NCBI GenBank assembly: GCA_964591275.1
Contig: CAZQAE010000048.1
Location: 1 to 37,182 of the forward strand
Origin: G963674685 sp964591275
GTDB taxonomy: Bacteria > Lernaellota > Lernaellaia > JACKCT01
DNA: 37,182 bases
Reading direction: 5' to 3'
Every line of letters starts with the position of its first letter. The first letter of the stretch is position 1. Below are positions 16,590 through 22,817 of this stretch, in pieces. Under the pieces are notes generated by a model. That model worked only from the letters and a program-made list of their open reading frames with translations, did no database searches and was not told the DNA's origin. A program made the position numbers and the translations under genes.

Positions 16590-18275
16590 TCAGCAACCGC
16601 AGCCGCCTTCCGATTCATCGCTGTCATTCACGCCGTCCGCTGAATCGCCCAACGAAGCGTCGCCGGGATTGTCATCATCGCTCAGGTCGTCGTTGGGCAG
16701 ATCATCATCGTTTTGATCATCATCTTCATACTCGTCGGAATACAGAAAAGCCGGTCCATAGTGGTTGATGCCGCCGGTGGTCTCGTACTCTCGGAGCATA
16801 TAAGAATAATTGACGCTGGGATCGGCTGTCTGGTCAATAATTCCGTACTGCGCGCCGTCGAGGCTGTCTTCGCAGGGGATGACCTCGCCAAGGTCCAGGT
16901 AATCATCCATGTAACAATTCGAAGTGGAGTCGATTTCGCAGCGGAGTATCGTAAACGCGCCGCAGTCCGTTTCGGAGCCCGTCAGCCAGTACAAGGCGGC
17001 TCCCCCGTCCACCCATTCGGCCTCAAAGGAAAGTAGATCAATCGCCGCCGGTAGATCGTGGTCTATAATATAGGCCGCCCCGGCGTCTAATCCTCCCTCA
17101 TCCTCATGATTCGCCCCCACAATGGCGTAATAGCCGAAAATCGAAACGGAAGAGCCGAAATTATCGTCTGCCGCTGCGTCGTCCGCCATGATCTTGGTGC
17201 CCGTATCCCAGGTATTTTCCCCGGTGCGGCTATAGAGATAGGCCGCTCCGGCGTCTAATCCTCTCGTATCTTCTTTATCTGCTCCCACGATGGCGTAAGG
17301 GCCGGAGATCGAAACAGAACGGCCGAAATTATCGTCCGCCGCGGCGTCGGACGCCATGACCTTGGTTCCAGTATCCCAGGTGTTTTCTCCGCTTCGGTGA
17401 AAAATGTAGGCTGCTCCAGCGGCTGATCCTCCCGTATCTTCTCCTTTTGATCCTACGATGGCGTAATCGCCGGAAATCGAAACGGGAATGCCGAAATAAT
17501 CGCTGGCCTGCGCGTCGGGTGCCATGATTTTGGCCTGTTGTGGCCACCACTCCCCGTCTCGATGAAAGATGTAAGCCGCCCCGGCGTCTGATCCTCCAGT
17601 ATCTTCTGCACTTGCTCCCACGATGGCGTAATCGCCGGAAATCGAAACGGAGATGCCGAAATTATCGCGTGCCTCAGCGTCGTCCGCCACGATCTGAGTC
17701 GCCTGTCGCCATTCCACCCCGTTGTCTCGATGAAAGATATAAGCCGCCCCGTCCTCTGATCCCACCGTATCTTCCAGAGGCGCTCCCGCGATAGCGTAAT
17801 CGCCGGAAATCGAAACGGAGTAGCCGAACCAATCGATGTCATCAGGGTAGCCTGCCCAGATCTTGGCCTGCTGTGACCATGTCGCCCCGTCTCGATAAAA
17901 GATATATGCCGCCCCGGCGTCCGATCCTCCCGTATCTTCTGAATATGCTCCCACGATGGCGTAATCGCCGGAGATCGAAACGGAAGAGCCGAAATAATCC
18001 CTTTCCCCAGCGTTGTCAGCCATGATCTTGGTTCCCGTGTCCCAGGTATTTAACGCTGTTCGATGATAAATATATGCCGCCCCGGCCCATGTTCCTCCCG
18101 TACCTTCTCCCCATGCGCCTACAATGGCGTAATCGCCGGAGATCGAAACGGAGCCGAAATAATCCGATTCCTCAGCGTCGTTTGCAATGATCTTGGCTTG
18201 GCTGGCGGCAAGGGCGCCCGCAGCGCCAAAGGCGGTGAACAAAACCAGTGTCAACGCAATACTCAGATATTTCAT
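16590..18275 (-). CDS. Secreted FG-GAP repeat protein with FnIII-like module and GCGC tail
   Basis: ATG 18273-18275 is chosen: it follows AAGGA and opens on a clear signal peptide (MKYLSIALTLVLFTAFGAAG ... LAASQ). The protein has 561 residues. Residues about 24-400 consist of seven integrin-type FG-GAP repeats of about 56 residues, each with a DYFGSSVSISGDYAIVGA core followed by EDTGGSDAGAAYIFHR. This should form a seven-bladed beta-propeller. A module of about 105 residues follows (IDLLSFEAEWVDGG, CGAFTILRCE, PCEDSLDGAQY, YMLREYETT), paralogous to that in the 15311-16087 protein. The tail is Asp/Asn-rich and ends SDESEGGCGC. It begins 11 bases after the stop of peptide copy 2. It is probably exported; ligand is unknown. 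Confidence 0.85.
   Translation of the reverse strand: MKYLSIALTLVLFTAFGAAGALAASQAKIIANDAEESDYFGSVSISGDYAIVGAWGEGTGGTWAGAAYIYHRTALNTWDTGTKIMADNAGERDYFGSSVSISGDYAIVGAYSEDTGGSDAGAAYIFYRDGATWSQQAKIWAGYPDDIDWFGYSVSISGDYAIAGAPLEDTVGSEDGAAYIFHRDNGVEWRQATQIVADDAEARDNFGISVSISGDYAIVGASAEDTGGSDAGAAYIFHRDGEWWPQQAKIMAPDAQASDYFGIPVSISGDYAIVGSKGEDTGGSAAGAAYIFHRSGENTWDTGTKVMASDAAADDNFGRSVSISGPYAIVGADKEDTRGLDAGAAYLYSRTGENTWDTGTKIMADDAAADDNFGSSVSIFGYYAIVGANHEDEGGLDAGAAYIIDHDLPAAIDLLSFEAEWVDGGAALYWLTGSETDCGAFTILRCEIDSTSNCYMDDYLDLGEVIPCEDSLDGAQYGIIDQTADPSVNYSYMLREYETTGGINHYGPAFLYSDEYEDDDQNDDDLPNDDLSDDDNPGDASLGDSADGVNDSDESEGGCGC
17070..18220. repeat. Seven tandem coding repeats of about 168 bp (FG-GAP blades)
   Basis: The word gccgga(a/g)atcgaaacgg recurs about every 165-170 bases across this stretch (near 17132, 17301, 17471, 17633, 17801, 17968 and 18138). 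It marks tandem duplication of propeller blades that remain similar at the DNA level. Confidence 0.8.
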
Positions 18276-18286
18276 TTTCTTTTTCC

Positions 18287-18451
18287 TTAATAAAAGTCGG
18301 GGGTGCCGCTGCATGCCTGCGCCGGGCCGAGTTTACGGACAAATTCCGCGCCGCTGTGGACAAGGAGTTTCGGGGCCTTGTAGGCTGGTTTCTTCGTTTT
18401 GCCGGCACAGTTTTTTTGCGCCGTGATCTTCGACTTACAAATTATTTTCAT
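18287..18451 (-). CDS. 54-residue RiPP-precursor-like peptide, copy 2
   Basis: This has the same architecture as the copy at 16100-16264: GGAGG seven bases before ATG 18449-18451, a 54-residue frame, and TAA at 18287-18289. It differs only at Ser50 to Thr (C-terminus ACSGTPDFY) and one silent Asp codon. All other codons are identical, although nothing but the peptide and its 5' region is shared at this level between the two loci. Its stop lies 11 bases before the FG-GAP secreted protein gene. Two copies that both keep start, stop and Shine-Dalgarno sequence, each coupled to an exported protein, argue for a real gene. The function may be a modified peptide or a translated leader that controls the downstream gene. 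Confidence 0.68.
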   Translation of the reverse strand: MKIICKSKITAQKNCAGKTKKPAYKAPKLLVHSGAEFVRKLGPAQACSGTPDFY

Positions 18452-18648
18452 TGGCTTCCCTCCATGTATAATTTTTCAAACCACTCACTGGTACGCCTTT
18501 GACGAACACGCGCATCGCACGCATCCGGCGCAGTCGAACTTTTTTCCAAGTTTTTCAAAAATATACTCACTGGCGATAAATGCCATATCATGTACTAATA
18601 TTGCTCACAAGACGGAAAAGTGAGGTTTGAAAAAGCGGGCCAAAAGAC
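18287..18648. repeat. 362-bp direct repeat, copy 2 (leader region plus peptide gene)
   Basis: This is the partner of 16100-16461; the copies start 2187 bp apart in direct orientation. Similarity starts at the peptide stop codon and ends about 197 bases upstream of the peptide start. Nine mismatches were counted, three of them at the very 3' end of the peptide gene. The flanks are unrelated. There is no transposase or terminal inverted repeat, so this looks like segmental duplication or gene conversion rather than an insertion sequence. Confidence 0.9.
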
Positions 18649-18722
18649 AGGTTGCGCCCTTATAGTTCTGTAAATTTTGAAAGGCCATAGCACTCTTGCT
18701 AAAGGTTTTCGGAAAAACTGCC

Positions 18723-18752
18723 TTGACGGTCGGCGGCGGCTATCGATATAGT
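18723..18752 (+). promoter_or_regulatory. Sigma-70-type promoter for the SRP RNA
   Basis: TTGACG (18723-18728) and TATAGT (18747-18752) are separated by 18 bases. Transcription would start near 18759, about 45 bases before the mature SRP RNA 5' end, which implies 5' processing. Confidence 0.65.
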
Positions 18753-18804
18753 CTGTCGCTGCCAAGGGGAGCAGCGCGTTCTTTGACATCCGGGGCTCAG
18801 ATGA

Positions 18805-19065
18805 CCGTACTAGACGGGGAGTTAGCCGTTCCTTGTCGCCCGTGGCTATAGCGGGGTCGAATTCCCTCTTTGAGGCTTTGGCGCCAGGCCGGGTCCGTTC
18901 CGCAGGTCAGCTGCCCGGGTCTCACGCAATGAGATGCCGTGAACTCCGTCAGATCCGGAAGGAAGCAGCGGTAAGCGGAATGTTTTCGTGTGCCGTGAAT
19001 CGCCTGGATTAGCAACCAGTGGAAAACGCCGGAATGACGCCAATTCGATTTGAGGGTGTACGGTC
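18805..19065 (+). ncRNA. ffs: Long-form signal recognition particle RNA with Alu-like domain
   Basis: The universally conserved helix-8 region reads GTCAGATCCGGAAGGAAGCA in the centre of the 3' half, including the GGAA tetraloop and the asymmetric loop bound by Ffh. Downstream GTGTGCCG and GCCTGG also match the family. The 5' part carries the elements of the long, Bacillus-type RNA: CCGTACTAGACGGGGAG at the start and GCGGGGTCGAATTCC. The ends close on each other: GACCGTAC (18805-18812) is perfectly complementary to GTACGGTC (19058-19065). The predicted length is about 261 nt, against about 114 nt for the E. coli 4.5S RNA. It acts with Ffh to target membrane and secreted proteins co-translationally. 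The location directly before dnaX is a common arrangement. Confidence 0.93.
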
Positions 19066-19086
19066 TTCCGGTTCCCGGATTTCTCA

Positions 19087-19106
19087 GGGGCGTAACCAAA
19101 CGCCCC
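19087..19106 (+). other. GC-rich hairpin between the SRP RNA and dnaX
   Basis: GGGGCG (19087-19092) pairs with CGCCCC (19101-19106) around an 8-base loop. No T run follows, so it is not a standard terminator. It may protect the 3' end of the SRP RNA or lie in the dnaX leader. Confidence 0.4.
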
Positions 19107-19125
19107 CACTCATGCGACGCAAATA

Positions 19126-20916
19126 ATGTCTTATCTCGTTTTTGCCCGAAAATACCGCCCGCAGACTTTTGAAGAGGTCGTCGGGCAACGCCATGTGACG
19201 CGAACCCTGGCCGCAGCCATCAAGGCCGACCGGATTGCGCACGGGTACATTTTCTCCGGTACGCGCGGCGTGGGAAAGACCACCGTAGCCCGCATCTTCG
19301 CCAAGGCGCTCAATTGCGAAAATGGCCCGACGCCCACGCCCTGCAACGTGTGTCAAAGCTGCCTGGAGATCACGAAGGGCAACGCCGTGGACGTCTTCGA
19401 GATTGACGGCGCCTCCAATCGCGGCATTGACGACGTGCGCGACCTGCGTGAGCAGGTCAAATATCTGCCGCAGCGATCCCGCAATAAGATCATCATCATC
19501 GACGAAGTGCATATGCTCACCAAGGAAGCTTTCAACGCCCTTTTGAAAACCCTGGAGGAGCCGCCACCACATGTCGTTTTCATGTTCGCCACTACGGAGC
19601 CGGACAAGATCCCTGATACGATTTTGTCCCGCTGCCAGAAATACGATTTTAAAGCGGTTTCCGTTCGTGACCTCCATGCCCACATCAAAATGATTGTGGA
19701 CAAAGAGGGCGTCGATTACGGCGAAGACAAGCTAGCCCTAATCGCCCGAAAGGCTGAAGGCTCAGTCCGCGACGCCATGAGCTATCTCGATCAGGCGATT
19801 TCTTTTGCCGGAGCGGAATGCTCCATCAGTGATCTCTCGGACCTGCTGGGCATCATGGACAGGCAGGTGCTTCTAGACCTGTCGACCAATATCCTTGGCG
19901 GCCAGCCCGGAAAAACCCTCGAAATATTCGACAAGCTCTCGCAACTCGCCTGGGATGTGAAACAGTTCTACGGCGATCTCATGGAGCACTTCCGCAACCT
20001 GATTGTGGCGAAAATCTCAGACAATCCAAAAACCATGATCAACGCCTCCGCCGACGAACTCGAACAAATGATCACGCAGGCGAAAGGCCAAACGACGGAG
20101 ACGCTGGAAAACCTATTTGGCATTTTGGTGGAAAGCGAAGAGGAGATCACGCGTTCGACCAACTCGCGACTGGTGCTGGAAATGGTGCTCCTTCGCCTGG
20201 CGCTGGCGCAGCCGGTAACGCCGCTGGACGAGTTGGCGAAGGAAATCGGGAAATTGCGCAGAGCGCTGGCGGCGGGAAAGTTCCCCGACGGCCCTTCTGC
20301 GGGAGGCAGCGGACCTGAAGGTCGCTCTAAGAGAAATGACGGGCCGCCGCCGGGCGACCGTGAAAAGAAAAGCGTCGCAAGAAACACAGCAGCAGCCGAG
20401 GCTCGGAAAGAAGCGAAAGGCGCTGTCGCGGGGGAAAAAGTTCTTGTCGCGGAGGAAAAAGCTCTTGTCGCGGGGGAAAAAGCTCTTGTCGCGGAAACAA
20501 AAGCTCCTGCGGCGAAATCAGAAGCTGTTGTTGCTGATCGCAAGGGCCTGATCGCGGCGGTGAGAAAGTCCGACATGAAGTTGTCGTCCGCGCTGGATAG
20601 AGGTGTTATCACCATCGAAGACAACCACGTGTCGGTTCTCGTACAACCGGGATTCGACGTTGATGTTGTCGACTCAGGTAAAGAAACGCTGGGGAAAATT
20701 GTTAAGGAAGTCTTCGGCGAGGCCACGACGGTGCAAACGACGGAAATCGCTGCTTCAAGCATAAACAACGAATCGGAAATAGCCAGAGACAAAAAACAGA
20801 TCGCTCGGCAAAGGCGCGAGGAGGCCCGGCAAAAGATCCTTAAAGATCCCACAGTTGGCGCATTTTTAAAACAATTTCCGGGAGCGGAAGTCAAAGTGAT
20901 TCCCTCGCGCTCCTAA
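19126..20916 (+). CDS. dnaX: DNA polymerase III subunits gamma/tau (clamp loader ATPase)
   Basis: The protein has 596 residues. The AAA+ domain starts SYLVFARKYRPQTFEEVVGQ and has Walker A GTRGVGKT (45-52), zinc ligands C64, C73, C76 and C79, and Walker B IIIIDEVHML, with the arginine-finger-type SRC motif after TTEPDKIPDTIL. It loads the sliding clamp and organises the replisome. Residues about 375-490 are a low-complexity linker with four 7-residue repeats of the EKALVAG type. The last roughly 110 residues look like a divergent tau-type C-terminal domain. No strong A-AAA-AAG slippery site in frame was found, so there is no sign of a programmed gamma frameshift. It is followed by ybaB and recR in the classic order. 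Confidence 0.95.
   Translation: MSYLVFARKYRPQTFEEVVGQRHVTRTLAAAIKADRIAHGYIFSGTRGVGKTTVARIFAKALNCENGPTPTPCNVCQSCLEITKGNAVDVFEIDGASNRGIDDVRDLREQVKYLPQRSRNKIIIIDEVHMLTKEAFNALLKTLEEPPPHVVFMFATTEPDKIPDTILSRCQKYDFKAVSVRDLHAHIKMIVDKEGVDYGEDKLALIARKAEGSVRDAMSYLDQAISFAGAECSISDLSDLLGIMDRQVLLDLSTNILGGQPGKTLEIFDKLSQLAWDVKQFYGDLMEHFRNLIVAKISDNPKTMINASADELEQMITQAKGQTTETLENLFGILVESEEEITRSTNSRLVLEMVLLRLALAQPVTPLDELAKEIGKLRRALAAGKFPDGPSAGGSGPEGRSKRNDGPPPGDREKKSVARNTAAAEARKEAKGAVAGEKVLVAEEKALVAGEKALVAETKAPAAKSEAVVADRKGLIAAVRKSDMKLSSALDRGVITIEDNHVSVLVQPGFDVDVVDSGKETLGKIVKEVFGEATTVQTTEIAASSINNESEIARDKKQIARQRREEARQKILKDPTVGAFLKQFPGAEVKVIPSRS
20425..20508. repeat. 21-bp tandem repeat in the dnaX linker
   Basis: Four 21-base units, each close to gtcgcgggggaaaaagctct plus t, encode the VAGEKAL repeats of the DnaX linker. 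The unit is in frame, so length changes are tolerated. Confidence 0.75.
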
Positions 20917-21002
20917 CACCTTGCTTTGCTTCGCCCTTGACGTGAAAAACTCTTTTTGACCTGATGGCCGCGAAAGCGATTTTTAGAATCTAAGGAAAAA
21001 AC

Positions 21003-21329
21003 ATGAAGAACATCATGGAAATATTGAAAGCGGCCAAGGACGCGCAGTCCAATATCGCGCAACTGCAAGAGGAGCTGGGCGGCCGCGTGGTGGAATCTGT
21101 CGTCGGCGGTGGGGTCGTCACCGCCCGCGCCAACGGCAAGCAGGAACTCATCAGCCTGGAGATCAAACCCGAAGCCGTTGACATGGAAGATCTGGAAATG
21201 TTGCAGGACATGGTCCTGTCCGCTGTCAATGAGGCGATTCGGAAATCCAAAGCCATGGCCGCCGAAGAAATGAACAAAATCGCCGGAGGACTGAATATCC
21301 AGGAGATGCTAGGCGGCCTGAATAAATAA
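21003..21329 (+). CDS. ybaB: YbaB/EbfC family nucleoid-associated protein
   Basis: This 108-residue protein has the family layout: an N-terminal helix (MKNIMEILKAAKDAQSNIAQ), a central beta region with VVGGGVVTARANGKQEL, and a C-terminal helix ending with Gly/Met/Leu-rich sequence. EbfC proteins are dimers shaped like tweezers that bind DNA and affect nucleoid structure and possibly recombination. AAGGA precedes the ATG. It lies between dnaX and recR, the standard and widely conserved neighbourhood. Confidence 0.95.
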   Translation: MKNIMEILKAAKDAQSNIAQLQEELGGRVVESVVGGGVVTARANGKQELISLEIKPEAVDMEDLEMLQDMVLSAVNEAIRKSKAMAAEEMNKIAGGLNIQEMLGGLNK

Positions 21330-21361
21330 TTTCCAGTGTTTGAGGAATGTTGAAAAAGAAA

Positions 21362-21392
21362 CACAGGCGAGGACGCCTGTGCTACACATTTT
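21362..21392 (+). terminator. Hairpin after ybaB (REP-like or intrinsic terminator)
   Basis: Perfect arms CACAGGCG (21362-21369) and CGCCTGTG (21374-21381) enclose AGGA. CTACACA and then five T follow, so the T run is offset from the stem by seven bases. It could be a weak terminator or a dispersed palindrome. Confidence 0.45.
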
Positions 21393-21552
21393 TCGCTTGG
21401 CAAAAGTTACTTGATGACCAGAACAGATGGATATGAGGTCCAATTAAATCCGCGAAAAGCAAAGGGTGTGTGGCACTCAGCGCCCCCACCTGTGTTGCCG
21501 CTCCTCGCGGCTATTGTTGGCCAAAAACCTTAACCAAGAGTCGAGATCAACC

Positions 21553-22167
21553 ATGTCTTTCGATGCCGGACCGATCAATGACCTCGTAACGCAATTGAAG
21601 CGTCTGCCCGGAATCGGCGAAAAAAACGCCACCCGCATCGCTTATTATATTCTTCGCCTCACCGATGACGATGCCCGCCTTTTCGCCGAAGCCATTATCG
21701 GAGTCAAAGAACGCATCCGCCTTTGTGAAAAATGTTTCAACCTGACCGACACGCAGCCATGCCGAATCTGCGCCAGCGCGAACCGCGACCATTCTGTAAT
21801 TTGCGTCATCGAACAACCACCCGACGTGGCGGCCTTCGAGCGCATCGGATCTTATCAAGGCGTTTACCACGTCCTGCACGGAGCCCTGTCGCCGCTGGAC
21901 AACGTGGGGCCGGACGCCATTCGAATCGCGGAACTGATCACGCGGGCGAAATCCGACGAAGTTCAGGAGATCATTTTGGCCACGAACCCAAATCGTGAAG
22001 GAGAGGCCACGGCGCACTACCTTGCCGAAGCCCTGGAGTCCTGCGACGTCAAGGTTTCGCGCATCGCCCACGGCGTTCCCGCAGGAAGCGAGCTGGAATA
22101 TGCCGACTCCGTAACTCTTGGCCTGGCTTTAAAAGGCCGGGGGTTGATGAATAAAGCAGACGAGTGA
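21553..22167 (+). CDS. recR: Recombination mediator RecR
   Basis: ATG 21553 is used because the protein then opens MSFDAGPINDLVTQLKRLPG, matching RecR; the frame is open for 29 more codons upstream without family similarity. The protein has 204 residues, near the usual 200. A helix-hairpin-helix (RLPGIGEKNATRIA) is followed by a four-Cys zinc finger (C58, C61, C70, C73). A Toprim domain comes next, with VICVIEQPPDVAAFE and the conserved YHVLHGALSPLDNVGPD. RecR with RecO loads RecA onto SSB-coated single-stranded DNA at gaps. The Shine-Dalgarno sequence is weak. Confidence 0.96.
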   Translation: MSFDAGPINDLVTQLKRLPGIGEKNATRIAYYILRLTDDDARLFAEAIIGVKERIRLCEKCFNLTDTQPCRICASANRDHSVICVIEQPPDVAAFERIGSYQGVYHVLHGALSPLDNVGPDAIRIAELITRAKSDEVQEIILATNPNREGEATAHYLAEALESCDVKVSRIAHGVPAGSELEYADSVTLGLALKGRGLMNKADE

Positions 22168-22180
22168 TGAGTATCAGTGA

Positions 22181-22232
22181 GTAGGAGCGGTTTCCAACCG
22201 CGATTGTATGGGCGATCCCCCGTGATCGCCCC
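22181..22232 (+). repeat. REP-like double palindrome
   Basis: GTAGGAGCGGTTTCCAACCG (stem GCGGTT 22187-22192 with AACCGC 22196-22201) is followed by GGGCGATC (22210-22217) pairing with GATCGCCC (22224-22231). It has the same two-palindrome layout as the element at 16514-16574 in opposite orientation. The opening GTAGGAGCGG is like that of REP sequences in Pseudomonas. No RAYT transposase is in the window. Confidence 0.6.
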
Positions 22233-22292
22233 ATCGACAGGGCGGGCGCTCAGGACCTGCCCACAACTATGGAACAATAAAGACGCAAACCC

Positions 22293-22751
22293 ATGGGATT
22301 TTGGAAACACGCATTCGCCATTAATGAAAAAACCGAGCAGACTTTCACCGACGAAGAGCGGGAACTCGTTCGCCGACTGGCCGTAAAAATCGTCGGATAC
22401 GGCATGGCAATTCCCGGAATTTTGTTTGTCGAATCGGCGAGACCGCTGAACTTCATCACCTCCCAGGCCATGGCTTGGTTCGAGCCAATCATCAAAGGCT
22501 TGTTTTCCTGGGAGGACTATGAGAAATTCCGTCTGGTTTTGGAGCGTCGCGGCAGCATCGAATTGATTATCAAGGCCATTGAAGAAGCCGAAGTTGAGCG
22601 CGGCATCGAGATCGCCAAGCTCAAGGCCGAGAAGCGGCCCGGCCTCATCGTGCGAACCGTGCGGCGAATGCGAGGCTTGGCGAAGGAGAATCGGGAACCG
22701 GAAAATTCAAGCCAAGCCGCAAGCGACAACTCATCAACCGACGGGAAATAA
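22293..22751 (+). CDS. Conserved-looking protein of unknown function upstream of the GlmL-like gene
   Basis: The protein has 152 residues and I do not recognise the family. Residues 15-35 form a charged helix (TDEERELVRRLAVKIV), followed by a semi-hydrophobic stretch (YGMAIPGILFVESARPLNFI) and a second one around MAWFEPIIKGLF. Residues 70-125 are helical and basic, and the last 25 are a polar, disordered Ser/Asn tail. There is no signal peptide. The semi-hydrophobic parts could bind a membrane surface or a partner. It lies 66 bases before the GlmL-like gene on the same strand, and with the 376-residue protein forms a probable three-gene operon. No strong Shine-Dalgarno sequence is seen. Confidence 0.6.
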   Translation: MGFWKHAFAINEKTEQTFTDEERELVRRLAVKIVGYGMAIPGILFVESARPLNFITSQAMAWFEPIIKGLFSWEDYEKFRLVLERRGSIELIIKAIEEAEVERGIEIAKLKAEKRPGLIVRTVRRMRGLAKENREPENSSQAASDNSSTDGK

Positions 22752-22817
22752 GGAAAATAGGCGGTCCGACAAGACGCCTTTGAAATTTCAATCATCATCA
22801 AATTTTAAGGAATGCTG

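Noticed and set aside
18248..18502. Plus-strand open frame of 84 codons shared by both 362-bp repeats
   Set aside because: It is conserved only because it overlaps the minus-strand peptide gene. It has no Shine-Dalgarno sequence, and in copy 1 the upstream part of the frame differs completely.
20425..20508. Programmed frameshift site in dnaX giving gamma
   Set aside because: A-rich runs occur in the linker, but none forms an A-AAA-AAG slippery heptamer in frame with a clear downstream stem-loop. Their repetition is explained by the tandem repeat.
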